A program made the position numbers and the translations under genes. From NCBI RefSeq assembly GCF_029852145.1, contig NC_079979.1, positions 16,193,901 through 16,257,900 on the forward strand: a stretch of DNA of 64,000 nt, in the 5' to 3' direction. The stretch comes from Microplitis mediator (taxonomy: Eukaryota > Arthropoda > Insecta > Hymenoptera > Braconidae). Within the stretch, counting starts at the first letter, position 1. Each line of letters begins with the position of its first letter. Below are positions 28,145-43,359 of this stretch, in pieces. The notes beneath the pieces are model-generated. The model was not told the DNA's origin, did no database searches, and saw only the letters and a list, made by a program, of their open reading frames with translations.

Positions 28145-30294
28145 ATGGGTTTTCTATGGGTTTTCTCTGGAATTTCCAGAGAATTTGACTGTCGATACTT
28201 TTATTTTTTTTTACAACATCGAGTGCTGGGTCTATATTTTCTATGGGTTTTCTATGGGTTTTCTCTGGGATTTCCAGAGAATTTGACTGTCGATACTTTT
28301 ATTTTTTTTTTACAACATCGAGTGCTAGGTCTATATTTTCTATGGGTTTTCTATGGGTTTTCTCTGGGATTTCCAGAGAATTTGACTGTCGATACTTCTA
28401 TATTTTTTTACAACATGGAGTGCTGGGTCTATATTTCCTATGGGTTTTCTATGGGTTTTCTCTGGGATTTCCAGAGAATTTTACTGTCGATACTTCTATT
28501 TTTTTTACAATACTGATTGCTAGGTCTATATTTTCTATGGATTTTCTATGGGTTTTCTCTGGGATTTCAAGAGAACTTGACTGTCGATACTTTAATTTTT
28601 TTTGACAACACCGAGTGCTAGGTCTATATTTTCTATGGGTTTTCTATGGGTTTTCTCTGGGATTTCCAGCGAATTTGACTGTCGATACTTTTATTTTTTT
28701 TTACAACACCGAGTGCTAGGTCTATATTTTCTATGAGTTTTCTATGGGTTTTTTCTGGGATTTCCAGAGAAGTTGACTGTCGATACTTTTATTTTTTTTG
28801 ACAACACCGAGTGCTAGGTCTATATTTTCTATGGGTTTTCTATGGGTTTTCTCTGGGATTTCCAGAGAACTTGACTGTCGATACTTTTATTTTTTTTTAC
28901 AACATCGAGTGCTGGGTCTATATTTTCTATGGGTTTTCTATGGGTTTTCTCTGGGATTTCCAGAGAATTTGACTGTCGATACTTTTATTTTTTTTTACAA
29001 CACCGAGTGCTAGGTCTATATTTTCTATGAGTTTTCTATGGGTTTTTTCTGGGATTTTCAGAGAACTTGACTGTCGATACTTTTATTTTTTTTGACAACA
29101 CCGAGTGCTAGGTCTATATTTTCTATGGGTTTTCTATGGGTTTTCTCTGGGATTTCCAGAGAATTTGACTGTCGATACTTTTATTTTTTTTTACAACACC
29201 GAGTGCTAGGTCTATATTTTCTATGGGTTTTCTATGGGTTTTCTCTGGGATTTCCAGAGAATTTGACTGTCGATACTTTTATTTTTTTTTTACAACACCG
29301 AGTGCTAGGTCTATATTTTCTATAAGTTTTCTATGGGTTTTTTCTGGGATTTCCAGAGAATTTGACTGTCGATACTTTTATTTTTTTTTACAACACCGAG
29401 TGCTAGGTCTATATTTTCTATGGGTTTTCTATGGGTTTTCTCTGGAATTTCCAGAGAATTTGACTGTCGATACTTTTATTTTTTTTTACAACATCGAGTG
29501 CTGGGTCTATATTTTCTATGGGTTTTATATGGGTTTTCTCTGGGAGTTCCAGAGAATTTGACTGTCGATACTTTTATTTTTTTTTTACAACACCGAGTGC
29601 TAGGTCTATATTTTCTATGAGTTTTCTATGGGTTTTCTCTGGGATTTCCAGAGAATTTTACTGTCGATACTTCTATTTTTTTTACAACACTGATTGGTAG
29701 GTCTATATTTTCTATGGGTTTTCTATGGGTTTTCTCTGGGATTTCCAGAGAATTTGACTGTCGATATTTTTATTTTTTTTTACAACATCGAGTGCTGGGT
29801 CTATATTTTCTATGGGTTTCCTATGGGTTTTCTATGTGATTTCCAGAGAATTTGACTGTCGATACTTCTATTTTTTTTACAACACCGATTGCTAGGTCTA
29901 TATTTTCTATGGGTTTTCTACGGGTTTTCTCTGGGATTTCCAGAGAATTTGACTGTCGATATTTTTATTTTTTTTTACAACATCGAGTGCTGGGTCTATA
30001 TTTTCTATGGGTTTCCTATGGGATTTCTCTGGGATTTCCAGAGAATTTGACTGTCGATACTTTTATTTTTTTTTACAACATCGAGGGCTGGGTCTATATT
30101 TTCTATGGGTTTTTTCTGGGATTTCCAGAGAATTTGACTGTCGATACTTCTATTTTTTTTTACAACACCGAGTGCTAGGTCTATATTTTCTATGGGATTC
30201 CTATGGGATTTTTCTGGGATTTCCAGAAAATTTGACTGTCGATACTTTTATTTTTTTTTTACAACATCGAGTGCTAGGTCTATATTTTCTATGA
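28145..30294 (+). repeat. Mosaic satellite segment assembled from pieces of the duplicated block
   Basis: The stretch 28145-28700 matches 1608-2165 and 33123-33680. The stretch 29092-29620 matches 5754-6282, and 29852-30294 matches 483-925. The pieces come in a different order from the parent block, so copies have been recombined inside the array. Confidence 0.7.
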
Positions 30295-31525
30295 GTTTTC
30301 TATGGGTTTTTTCTGGGATTTCCAGAGAACTTGACTGTCGATACTTTTATTTTTTTTGACAACACCGAGTGCTAGGTCTAAATTTTCTATGGGTTTTCTA
30401 TGGGTTTTCTCTGGGATTTCCAGAGAATTTGACTGTCGATATTTTTATTTTTTTTTACAACACCGAGTGCTAGGTCTATATTTTCTATGAGTTTTCTATG
30501 GGTTTTTTCTGGGATTTCCAGAGAACTTGACTGTCGATACTTTTATTTTTTTTGACAACACCGAGTGCTAGGTCTATATTTTCTATGGGTTTTCTATGGG
30601 TTTTCTCTGGGATTTCCAGAGAACTTGACTGTCGATACTTTTATTTTTTTTGACAACACCGAGTGCTAGGTCTATATTTCCTATGGGTTTTCTATGGGTT
30701 TTCTCTGGGATTTCCAGAGAATTTGACTGTCGATACTTTTATTTTTTTTGACAACACCGAGTGCTAGGTCTATATTTCCTATGGGTTTTCTATGGGTTTT
30801 CTCTGGGATTTCCAGAGAATTTGAGTGTCGATACTTTTATTTTTTTTTACAACACCGAGTGCTAGGTCTATATTTTCTATGGGTTTTCTATGGGTTTTCT
30901 CTGGAATTTCCAGAGAATTTGACTGTCAATACTTCTATTTTTTTTGACAACACCGAGTGCTAGGTCTATATTTTCTATGGGTTTTCTATGGGTTTTCTCT
31001 GGGATTTCCAGAGAATTTGAGTGTCGATACTTTTATTTTTTTTTACAACACCGAGTGCTAGGTCTATATTTTCTATGAGTTTTCTATGGGTTTTTTCTGG
31101 GATTTCCAGAGAACTTGACTGTCGATACTTTTATTTTTTTTGACAACACCGAGTGCTAGGTCTATATTTTCTATGGGTTTTCTATGGGTTTTCTCTGGGA
31201 TTTCCAGAGAATTTGACTGTCGATACTTTTATTTTTTTTTACAACACCGAGTGCTAGGTCTATATTTTCTATGAGTTTTCTATGGGTTTTTTCTGGGATT
31301 TCCAGAGAACTTGACTGTCGATACTTTTATTTTTTTTGACAACACCGAGTGCTAGGTCTATATTTTCTATGGGTTTTCTATGAGTTTTCTCTGGGATTTC
31401 CAGAGAATTTGACTGTCGATACTTTTATTTTTTTTTACAACACCGAGTGCTAGGTCTATATTTTCTATGGGTTTTCTATGGGTTTTCTCTGGAATTTCCA
31501 GAGAATTTGACTGTCAATACTTCTA

Positions 31526-34500
31526 TTTTTTTTTACAACATCGAGTGCTGGGTCTATATTTTTTATGGGTTTTCTATGGGTTTTTTCTGGGATTTCCAGA
31601 GAACTTGACTGTCGATACTTTTATTTTTTTTGACAACACCGAGTGCTAGGTCTATATTTTCTATGGGTTTTCTATGGGTTTTCTCTGGGATTTCCAGAGA
31701 ATTTGACTGTCGATACTTTTATTTTTTTTTACAACATCGAGCGCTGGGTCTATATTTTCTATGGGTTTTCTATAGGTTTTCTCTGGGATTTCCAGAGAAT
31801 TTGACTGTCGATACTTTTATTTTTTTTTTACAACATCGAGTGCTAGGTCTATATTTCCTATGGGTTTTCTATGGGTTTTCTCTGGGATTTCCAGAGAATT
31901 TGACTGTCGATATTTTTATTTTTTTTTACAACATCGAGTGCTGGGTCTATATTTTCTATGGGTTTCCTATGGGTTTTCTATGTGATTTCCAGAGAATTTG
32001 ACTGTCGATACTTCTATTTTTTTTACAACACCGATTGCTAGGTCTATATTTTCTATGGGTTTTCTACGGGTTTTCTCTGGGATTTCCAGAGAATTTGACT
32101 GTCGATATTTTTATTTTTTTTTACAACATCGAGTGCTGGGTCTATATTTTCTATGGGTTTCCTATGGGATTTCTCTGGGATTTCCAGAGAATTTGACTGT
32201 CGATACTTTTATTTTTTTTTACAACATCGAGGGCTGGGTCTATATTTTCTATGGGTTTTTTCTGGGATTTCCAGAGAATTTGACTGTCGATACTTCTATT
32301 TTTTTTTACAACACCGAGTGCTAGGTCTATATTTTCTATGGGATTCCTATGGGATTTTTCTAGGATTTCCAGAAAATTTGACTGTCGATACTTTTATTTT
32401 TTTTTTACAACATCGAGTGCTAGGTCTATATTTTCTATGGATTTTCTATGGGTTTTCTCTGGGATTTCAAGAGAACTTGACTGTCGATACTTTTATTTTT
32501 TTTGACAACACCGAGTGCTAGGTCTATATTTTCTATGGGTTTTCTATGGGTTTTCTCTGGGATTTCCAGAGAATTTGACTGTCGATACTTTTATTTTTTT
32601 TTACAACACCGAGTGCTAGGTCTATATTTTCTATGGGTTTTCTATGGGTTTTCTCTGGGATTTCCAGAGAATTTGACTGTCGATACTTTTATTTTTTTTT
32701 ACAACACCGAGTGCCAGGTCTATATTTTCTATGAGTTTTCTATGGGTTTTTTCTGGGATTTCCAGAGAACTTGACTGTCGATACTTTTATTTTTTTTGAC
32801 AACACCGAGTGCTAGGTCTATATTTTCTATGGGTTTTCTATGGGTTTTTTCTGGGATTTCCAGAGAACTTGACTGTCGATACTTTTATTTTTTTTTACAA
32901 CACCGAGTGCTAGGTCTATATTTTCTATGAGTTTTCTATGGGTTTTTTCTGGGATTTCCAGAGAACTTGACTGTCGATACTTTTATTTTTTTTGACAACA
33001 CCGAGTGCTAGGTCTATATTTTCTATGGGTTTTCTATGGGTTTTCTCTGGGATTTCCAGAGAATTTGACTGTCGATACTTTTATTTTTTTTTACAACACC
33101 GAGTGCTAGGTCTATATTTTCTATGGGTTTTCTATGGGTTTTCTCTGGAATTTCCAGAGAATTTGACTGTCGATACTTTTATTTTTTTTTACAACATCGA
33201 GTGCTGGGTCTATATTTTCTATGGGTTTTCTATGGGTTTTCTCTGGGATTTCCAGAGAATTTGACTGTCGATACTTTTATTTTTTTTTTACAACATCGAG
33301 TGCTAGGTCTATATTTTCTATGGGTTTTCTATGGGTTTTCTCTGGGATTTCCAGAGAATTTGACTGTCGATACTTCTATATTTTTTTACAACATGGAGTG
33401 CTGGGTCTATATTTCCTATGGGTTTTCTATGGGTTTTCTCTGGGATTTCCAGAGAATTTTACTGTCGATACTTCTATTTTTTTTACAACACTGATTGCTA
33501 GGTCTATATTTTCTATGGATTTTCTATGGGTTTTCTCTGGGATTTCAAGAGAACTTGACTGTCGATACTTTAATTTTTTTTGACAACACCGAGTGCTAGG
33601 TCTATATTTTCTATGGGTTTTCTATGGGTTTTCTCTGGGATTTCCAGAGAATTTGACTGTCGATACTTTTATTTTTTTTTACAACACCGAGTGCTAGGTC
33701 TATATTTTCTATGAGTTTTCTATGGGTTTTTTCTGGGATTTTCAGAGAACTTGACTGTCGATACTTTTATTTTTTTTGACAACACCGAGTGCTAGGTCTA
33801 TATTTTCTATGGGTTTTCTATGGGTTTTCTCTGGGATTTCCAGAGAATTTGACTGTCGATACTTTTATTTTTTTTTACAACACCGAGTGCTAGGTCTATA
33901 TTTTCTATGAGTTTTCTATGGGTTTTCTCTGGGATTTCCAGAGAATTTGACTGTCGATACTTTTATTTTTTTTTACAACACCGAGTGCTAGGTCTATATT
34001 TTCTATGAGTTTTCTATGGGTTTTTTCTGGGATTTTCAGAGAACTTGACTGTCGATACTTTTATTTTTTTTGACAACACCGAGTGCTAGGTCTATATTTT
34101 CTATGGGTTTTCTATGGGTTTTCTCTGGGATTTCCAGAGAATTTGACTGTCGATACTTTTATTTTTTTTTACAACACCGAGTGCTAGGTCTATATTTTCT
34201 ATGGGTTTTCTATGGGTTTTCTCTGGGATTTCCAGAGAATTTGACTGTCGATACTTTTATTTTTTTTTACAACACCGAGTGCTAGGTCTATATTTTCTAT
34301 GAGTTTTCTATGGGTTTTTTCTGGGATTTTCAGAGAACTTGACTGTCGATACTTTTATTTTTTTTGACAACACCGAGTGCTAGGTCTATATTTTCTATGG
34401 GTTTTCTATGGGTTTTCTCTGGGATTTCCAGAGAATTTGACTGTCGATACTTTTATTTTTTTTTACAACACCGAGTGCTAGGTCTATATTTTCTATGAGT

Positions 34501-37500
34501 TTTCTATGGGTTTTCTCTGGGATTTCCAGAGAATTTGACTGTCGATACTTTTATTTTTTTTTTACAACACCGAGTGCTAGGTCTATATTTTCTATGAGTT
34601 TTCTATGGGTTTTTTCTGGGATTTCCAGAGAATTTGACTGTCGATACTTTTATTTTTTTTTACAACACCGAGTGCTAGGTCTATATTTTCTATGGGTTTT
34701 CTATGGGTTTTCTCTGGAATTTCCAGAGAATTTGACTGTCGATACTTTTATTTTTTTTTACAACATCGAGTGCTGGGTCTATATTTTCTATGGGTTTTAT
34801 ATGGGTTTTCTCTGGGAGTTCCAGAGAATTTGACTGTCGATACTTTTATTTTTTTTTTACAACACCGAGTGCTAGGTCTATATTTTCTATGGGTTTTCTA
34901 TGGGTTTTCTCTGGGATTTCCAGAGAATTTGACTGTCGATACTTTTATTTTTTTTTACAACATCGAGCGCTGGGTCTATATTTTCTATGGGTTTTCTATG
35001 GGTTTTCTCTGGGATTTCCAGAGAATTTGACTGTCGATACTTTTATTTTTTTTTTACAACATCGAGTGCTAGGTCTATATTTTCTATGGGTTTTCTATGG
35101 GTTTTCTCTGGGATTTCCAGAGAATTTTACTGTCGATACTTCTATTTTTTTTACAACACTGATTGCTAGGTCTATATTTTCTATGGGTTTTCTATGGGTT
35201 TTCTCTGGGATTTCCAGAGAATTTGACTGTCGATATTTTTATTTTTTTTTACAACATCGAGTGCTGGGTCTATATTTTCTATGGGTTTCCTATGGGATTT
35301 CTCTGGGATTTCCAGAGAATTTGACTGTCGATACTTTTATTTTTTTTTACAACATCGAGGGCTGGGTCTATATTTTCTATGGGTTTTTTCTGGGATTTCC
35401 AGAGAATTTGACTGTCGATACTTCTATTTTTTTTACAACACTGATTGCTAGGTCTATATTTTCTATGGGTTTTCTCTGGGATTTCCAGAGAATTTTACTG
35501 TCGATACTTCTATTTTTTTTACAACACTGATTGCTAGGTCTATATTTTCTATGGGTTTTCTATGGGTTTTCTCTGGGATTTCCAGAGAATTTTACTGTCG
35601 ATACTTCTATTTTTTTTACAACACTGATTGCTAGGTCTATATTTTCTATGGGTTTCCTATGGGTTTTCTATGTGATTTCCAGAGAATTTGACTGTCGATA
35701 CTTCTATTTTTTTTACAACACCGATTGCTAGGTCTATATTTTCTATGGGTTTTCTACGGGTTTTCTCTGGGATTTCCAGAGAATTTGACTGTCGATATTT
35801 TTATTTTTTTTTACAACATCGAGTGCTGGGTCTATATTTTCTATGGGTTTCCTATGGGATTTCTCTGGGATTTCCAGAGAATTTGACTGTCGATACTTTT
35901 ATTTTTTTTTACAACATCGAGGGCTGGGTCTATATTTTCTATGGGTTTTTTCTGGGATTTCCAGAGAATTTGACTGTCGATACTTTTATTTTTTTTTACA
36001 ACATCGAGTGCTGGGTCTATATTTTCTATGGGTTTTCTATGGGTTTTCTCTGGGATTTCCAGAGAATTTGACTGTCGATACTTTTATTTTTTTTGACAAC
36101 ACCGAGTGCTAGGTCTATATTTTCTATGGGTTTTCTATGGGTTTTCTCTGGGATTTCCAGAGAATTTGACTGTCGATACTTTTATTTTTTTTGACAACAC
36201 CGAGTGCTAGGTCTATATTTTCTATGGGTTTTCTATGGGTTTTCTCTGGGATTTCCAGAGAATTTGACTGTCGATACTTTTATTTTTTTTTACAACACCG
36301 AGTGCTAGGTCTATATTTTCTATGGGTTTTCTATGGGTTTTCTCTGGGATTTCCAGAGAATTTGACTGTCGATACTTTTATTTTTTTTTACAACACCGAG
36401 TGCTAGGTCTATATTTTCTATGAGTTTTCTATGGGTTTTTTCTGGGATTTCCAGAGAACTTGACTGTCGATACTTTTATTTTTTTTGACAACACCGAGTG
36501 CTAGGTCTATATTTCCTATGGGTTTTCTATGGGTTTTCTCTGGGATTTCCAGAGAATTTGACTGTCGATACTTTTATTTTTTTTTTACAACATCGAGTGC
36601 TAGGTCTATATTTTCTATGGGTTTTCTATGGGTTTTCTCTGGGATTTCCAGAGAATTTGACTGTCGATACTTCTATATTTTTTTACAACATGGAGTGCTG
36701 GGTCTATATTTCCTATGGGTTTTCTATGGGTTTTCTCTGGGATTTCCAGAGAATTTTACTGTCGATACTTCTATTTTTTTTACAACACTGATTGCTAGGT
36801 CTATATTTTCTATGGATTTTCTATGGGTTTTCTCTGGGATTTCAAGAGAACTTGACTGTCGATACTTTTATTTTTTTTGACAACACCGAGTGCTAGGTCT
36901 ATATTTTCTATGGGTTTTCTATGGGTTTTCTCTGGGATTTCCAGAGAATTTGACTGTCGATACTTTTATTTTTTTTTACAACACCGAGTGCTAGGTCTAT
37001 ATTTTCTATGAGTTTTCTATGGGTTTTTTCTGGGATTTCCAGAGAAGTTGACTGTCGATACTTTTATTTTTTTTGACAACACCGAGTGCTAGGTCTATAT
37101 TTTCTATGGGTTTTCAATGGGTTTTCTCTGGGATTTCCAGAGAACTTGACTGTCGATACTTTTATTTTTTTTTACAACACCGAGTGCTAGGTCTATATTT
37201 TCTATGAGTTTTCTATGGGTTTTTTCTGGGATTTTCAGAGAACTTGACTGTCGATACTTTTATTTTTTTTGACAACACCGAGTGCTAGGTCTATATTTTC
37301 TATGGGTTTTCTATGGGTTTTCTCTGGGATTTCCAGAGAATTTGACTGTCGATACTTTTATTTTTTTTTACAACACCGAGTGCTAGGTCTATATTTTCTA
37401 TGGGTTTTCTATGGGTTTTCTCTGGGATTTCCAGAGAATTTGACTGTCGATACTTTTATTTTTTTTTTACAACACCGAGTGCTAGGTCTATATTTTCTAT

Positions 37501-39170
37501 GAGTTTTCTATGGGTTTTTTCTGGGATTTCCAGAGAATTTGACTGTCGATACTTTTATTTTTTTTTACAACACCGAGTGCTAGGTCTATATTTTCTATGG
37601 GTTTTCTATGGGTTTTCTCTGGAATTTCCAGAGAATTTGACTGTCGATACTTTTATTTTTTTTTACAACATCGAGTGCTGGGTCTATATTTTCTATGGGT
37701 TTTATATGGGTTTTCTCTGGGAGTTCCAGAGAATTTGACTGTCGATACTTTTATTTTTTTTTTACAACACCGAGTGCTAGGTCTATATTTTCTATGAGTT
37801 TTCTATGGGTTTTTTCTGAGATTTCCAGAGAATTTGACTGTCGATACTTTTATTTTTTTTTACAACACCGAGTGCTAGGTCTATATTTTCTATGGGTTTT
37901 CTATGGGTTTTCTCTGGGATTTCCAGAGAATTTGACTGTCGATACTTTTATTTTTTTTGACAACACCGAGTGCTAGGTCTATATTTTCTATGGGTTTTCT
38001 ATGGGTTTTCTCTGGGATTTCCAGAGAATTTGACTGTCGATACTTTTATTTTTTTTTACAACACCGAGTGCTAGGTCTATATTTTCTATGGGTTTTCTAT
38101 GGGTTTTCTCTGGAATTTCCAGAGAATTTGACTGTCGATACTTTTATTTTTTTTTACAACATCGAGTGCTGGGTCTATATTTTCTATGGGTTTTCTATGG
38201 GTTTTCTCTGGGATTTCCAGAGAATTTGACTGTCGATACTTCTATTTTTTTTACAACACCGAGTGCTAGGTCTATATTTTTTATGGGTTTTCTATGGGTT
38301 TTTTCTGGGATTTCCAGAGAACTTGACTGTCGATACTTTTATTTTTTTTGACAACACCGAGTGCTAGGTCTATATTTCCTATGGGTTTTCTATGGGTTTT
38401 CTCTGGGATTTCCAGAGAATTTGACTGTCGATACTTTTATTTTTTTTTTACAACATCGAGTGCTAGGTCTATATTTTCTATGGGTTTTCTATGGGTTTTC
38501 TCTGGGATTTCCAGAGAATTTGACTGTCGATACTTCTATATTTTTTTACAACATGGAGTGCTGGGTCTATATTTCCTATGGGTTTTCTATGGGTTTTCTC
38601 TGGGATTTCCAGAGAATTTTACTGTCGATACTTCTATTTTTTTTACAACACTGATTGCTAGGTCTATATTTTCTATGGATTTTCTATGGGTTTTCTCTGG
38701 GATTTCAAGAGAACTTGACTGTCGATACTTTTATTTTTTTTGACAACACCGAGTGCTAGGTCTATATTTTCTATGGGTTTTCTATGGGTTTTCTCTGGGA
38801 TTTCCAGAGAATTTGACTGTCGATACTTTTATTTTTTTTTACAACACCGAGTGCTAGGTCTATATTTTCTATGAGTTTTCTATGGGTTTTTTCTGGGATT
38901 TCCAGAGAAGTTGACTGTCGATACTTTTATTTTTTTTGACAACACCGAGTGCTAGGTCTATATTTTCTATGGGTTTTCAATGGGTTTTCTCTGGGATTTC
39001 CAGAGAACTTGACTGTCGATACTTTTATTTTTTTTTACAACACCGAGTGCTAGGTCTATATTTTCTATGAGTTTTCTATGGGTTTTTTCTGGGATTTTCA
39101 GAGAACTTGACTGTCGATACTTTTATTTTTTTTGACAACACCGAGTGCTAGGTCTATATTTTCTATGGGT
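31526..39170 (+). repeat. Satellite higher-order block, right copy of the 31515-bp-spaced duplication
   Basis: This is the partner of the block at 11-7655. To the right of about 39132 it continues as a further copy of the 1863-bp unit, while the left copy switches to a different monomer series. The two copies therefore have different flanks, which argues against a simple assembly duplication of one region. Confidence 0.85.
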
Positions 39171-39990
39171 TTTCTATGGGTTTTCTCTGGGATTTCCAGA
39201 GAATTTGACTGTCGATACTTTTATTTTTTTTTACAACACCGAGTGCTAGGTCTATATTTTCTATGGGTTTTCTATGGGTTTTCTCTGGGATTTCCAGAGA
39301 ATTTGACTGTCGATACTTTTATTTTTTTTTTACAACACCGAGTGCTAGGTCTATATTTTCTATGAGTTTTCTATGGGTTTTTTCTGGGATTTCCAGAGAA
39401 TTTGACTGTCGATACTTTTATTTTTTTTTACAACACCGAGTGCTAGGTCTATATTTTCTATGGGTTTTCTATGGGTTTTCTCTGGAATTTCCAGAGAATT
39501 TGACTGTCGATACTTTTATTTTTTTTTACAACATCGAGTGCTGGGTCTATATTTTCTATGGGTTTTATATGGGTTTTCTCTGGGAGTTCCAGAGAATTTG
39601 ACTGTCGATACTTTTATTTTTTTTTTACAACACCGAGTGCTAGGTCTATATTTTCTATGAGTTTTCTATGGGTTTTTTCTGAGATTTCCAGAGAATTTGA
39701 CTGTCGATACTTTTATTTTTTTTTACAACACCGAGTGCTAGGTCTATATTTTCTATGGGTTTTCTATGGGTTTTCTCTGGGATTTCCAGAGAATTTGACT
39801 GTCGATACTTTTATTTTTTTTGACAACACCGAGTGCTAGGTCTATATTTTCTATGGGTTTTCTATGGGTTTTCTCTGGGATTTCCAGAGAATTTGACTGT
39901 CGATACTTTTATTTTTTTTTACAACACCGAGTGCTAGGTCTATATTTTCTATGGGTTTTCTATGGGTTTTCTCTGGAATTTCCAGAGAAT
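36485..39990 (+). repeat. 1863-bp higher-order repeat, second locus with nearly two copies
   Basis: The same 19-monomer unit begins at 36485 and again at 38348, so 37269 pairs with 39132 and 37957 with 39820. The second copy extends further than in the left block and diverges near 39990, where the GTCAATACTTCTA monomer type begins. Confidence 0.8.
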
Positions 39991-40019
39991 TTGACTGTCA
40001 ATACTTCTATTTTTTTTTA

Positions 40020-41200
40020 CAACATCGAGTGCTGGGTCTATATTTTCTATGGGTTTTATATGGGTTTTCTCTGGAATTTCCAGAGAATTTGACTGTCAAT
40101 ACTTCTATTTTTTTTTACAACACCGAGTGCTAGGTCTATATTTTCTATGAGTTTTCTATGGGTTTTTTCTGGGATTTCCAGAGAACTTGACTGTCGATAC
40201 TTTTATTTTTTTTGACAACACCGAGTGCTAGGTCTATATTTTCTAGGGGTTTTCTATGGGTTTTCTCTGGGATTTCCAGAGAACTTGACTGTCGATACTT
40301 TTATTTTTTTTGACAACACCGAGTGCTAGGTCTAAATTTTCTATGGGTTTTCTATGGGTTTTCTCTGGGATTTCCAGAGAATTTGACTGTCGATATTTTT
40401 ATTTTTTTTTACAACACCGAGTGCTAGGTCTATATTTTCTATGAGTTTTCTATGGGTTTTTTCTGGGATTTCCAGAGAACTTGACTGTCGATACTTTTAT
40501 TTTTTTTGACAACACCGAGTGCTAGGTCTATATTTTCTATGGGTTTTCTATGGGTTTTCTCTGGGATTTCCAGAGAACTTGACTGTCGATACTTTTATTT
40601 TTTTTGACAACACCGAGTGCTAGGTCTATATTTTCTATGGGTTTTCTATGGGTTTTCTCTGGGATTTCCAGAGAACTTGACTGTCGATACTTTTATTTTT
40701 TTTTACAACATCGAGTGCTGGGTCTATATTTTCTATGGGTTTTCTATGGGTTTTCTCTGGGATTTCCAGAGAATTTGACTGTCGATACTTTTATTTTTTT
40801 TGACAACACCGAGTGCTAGGTCTATATTTTCTATGGGTTTTCTATGGGTTTTCTCTGGGATTTCCAGAGAATTTGAGTGTCGATACTTTAATTTTTTTTT
40901 ACAACACCGAGTGCTAGGTCTATATTTTCTATGGGTTTTCTATGGGTTTTCTCTGGAATTTCCAGAGAATTTGACTGTCAATACTTCTATTTTTATTTAC
41001 AACATCGAGTGCTGGGTCTATATTTTCTATGGGTTTTATATGGGTTTTCTCTGGAATTTCCAGAGAATTTGACTGTCAATACTTCTATTTTTTTTTACAA
41101 CACCGAGTGCTTGGTCTATATTTTCTATGAGTTTTCTATGGGTTTTTTCTGGGATTTCCGGAGAACTTGACTGTCGATACTTTTATTTTTTTTGACAACA
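40020..41200 (+). repeat. Satellite segment related to the 3406-bp repeat
   Basis: Monomer order at 40604-41072 repeats that at 22867-23335 (offset 17737). The shared markers CTAGGGGTTTTC (about 40245), GGTCTAAATTTTC (about 40333) and TTGAGTGTCGATAC occur in the same sequence. Extra private changes such as TTTTTATTTACAAC near 40992 suggest this copy is older. Confidence 0.65.
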
Positions 41201-43359
41201 CCGAGTGCTAGGTCTATATTTTCTATGGGTTTTCTATGGGTTTTCTCTGGGATTTCCAGAGAACTTGACTGTCGATACTTTTATTTTTTTTGACAACACC
41301 GAGTGCTAGGTCTATATTTTCTATGGGTTTTCTATGGGTTTTCTCTGGGATTTCCAGAGAATTTGACTGTCGATACTTTTATTTTTTTTGACAGCACCGA
41401 GTGCTAGGTCTATATTTTCTATGGGTTTTCTATGGGTTTTCTCTGGGATTTCCAGAGAACTTGACTGTCGATACTTTTATTTTTTTTGACAACACCGAGT
41501 GCTAGGTCTATATTTTCTATGGGTTTTCTATGGGTTTTCTCTGGAATTTCCAGAGAATTTGACTGTCAATACTTCTATTTTTTTTTACAACATCGAGTGC
41601 TGGGTCTATATTTTTTATGGGTTTTCTATGGGTTTTTTCTGGGATTTCCAGAGAACTTGACTGTCGATACTTTTATTTTTTTTGACAGCACCGAGTGCTA
41701 GGTCTATATTTTCTATGGGTTTTCTATGGGTTTTTTCTGGGATTTCCAGAGAATTTGACTGTCGATACTTTTATTTTTTTTTACAACATCGAGCGCTGGG
41801 TCTATATTTTCTATGGGTTTTCTATGGGTTTTCTCTGGGATTTCCAGAGAATTTGACTGTCGATACTTTCATTTTTTTTTTACAACATCGAGTGCTAGGT
41901 CTATATTTTCTATGGGTTTTCTATGGGTTTTCTCTGGGATTTCCAGAGAATTTGACTGTCGATACTTCTATATTTTTTTACAACATGGAGTGCTGGGTCT
42001 ATATTTCCTATGGGTTTTCTATGGGTTTTCTCTGGGATTTCCAGAGAATTTTACTGTCGATACTTCTATTTTTTTTACAACACTGATTGCTAGGTCTATA
42101 TTTTCTATGGGTTTTCTATGGGTTTTCTCTGGGATTTCCAGAGAATTTGACTGTCGATATTTTTATTTTTTTTTACAACATCGAGTGCTGGGTCTATATT
42201 TTCTATGGGTTTCCTATGGGTTTTTTCTGGGATTTCCAGAGAAGTTGACTGTCGATACTTTTATTTTTTTTGACAACACCGAGTGCTAGGTCTATATTTT
42301 CTATGGGTTTTCTATGGGTTTTCTCTGGGATTTCCAGAGAACTTGACTGTCGATACTTTTATTTTTTTTCACAACATCGAGTGCTGGGTCTATATTTTCT
42401 ATGGGTTTTCTATGGGTTTTCTCTGGGATTTCCAGAGAATTTGACTGTCGATACTTTTATTTTTTTTTACAACACCGAGTGCTAGGTCTATATTTTCTAT
42501 GAGTTTTCTATGGGTTTTTTCTGGGATTTCCAGAGAACTTGACTGTCGATACTTTTATTTTTTTTGACAACACCGAGTGCTAGGTCTATATTTTCTATGG
42601 GTTTTCTATGGGTTTTCTCTGGGATTTCCAGAGAATTTGACTGTCGATACTTTTATTTTTTTTTACAACACCGAGTGCTAGGTCTATATTTTCTATGGGT
42701 TTTCTATGGGTTTTCTCTGGAATTTCCAGAGAATTTGACTGTCAATACTTCTATTTTTTTTTACAACATCGAGTGCTGGGTCTATATTTTCTATGGGTTT
42801 TATATGGGTTTTCTCTGGGAGTTCCAGAGAATTTGACTGTCGATACTTTTATTTTTTTTTTACAACACCGAGTGCTAGGTCTATATTTTCTATGAGTTTT
42901 CTATGGGTTTTTTCTGGGATTTCCAGAGAATTTGACTGTCGATACTTTTATTTTTTTTTACAACACCGAGTGCTAGGTCTATATTTTCTATGGGTTTTCT
43001 ATGGGTTTTCTCTGGGATTTCCAGAGAATTTGACTGTCGATACTTTTATTTTTTTTTACAACACCGAGTGCTAGGTCTATATTTTCTATGGGTTTTCTAT
43101 GGGTTTTCTCTGGAATTTCCAGAAAATTTGACTGTCAATACTTCTATTTTTTTTTACAACATCGAGTGCTGGGTCTATATTTTCTATGGGTTTTCTATGG
43201 GTTTTCTCTGGGATTTCCAGAGAATTTGACTGTCGATATTTTTATTTTTTTTTACAACATCGAGTGCTGGGTCTATATTTTCTATGGGTTTCCTATGGGT
43301 TTTCTCTGGGATTTCCAGAGAATTTGACTGTCGATACTTCTATTTTTTTTACAACACCG

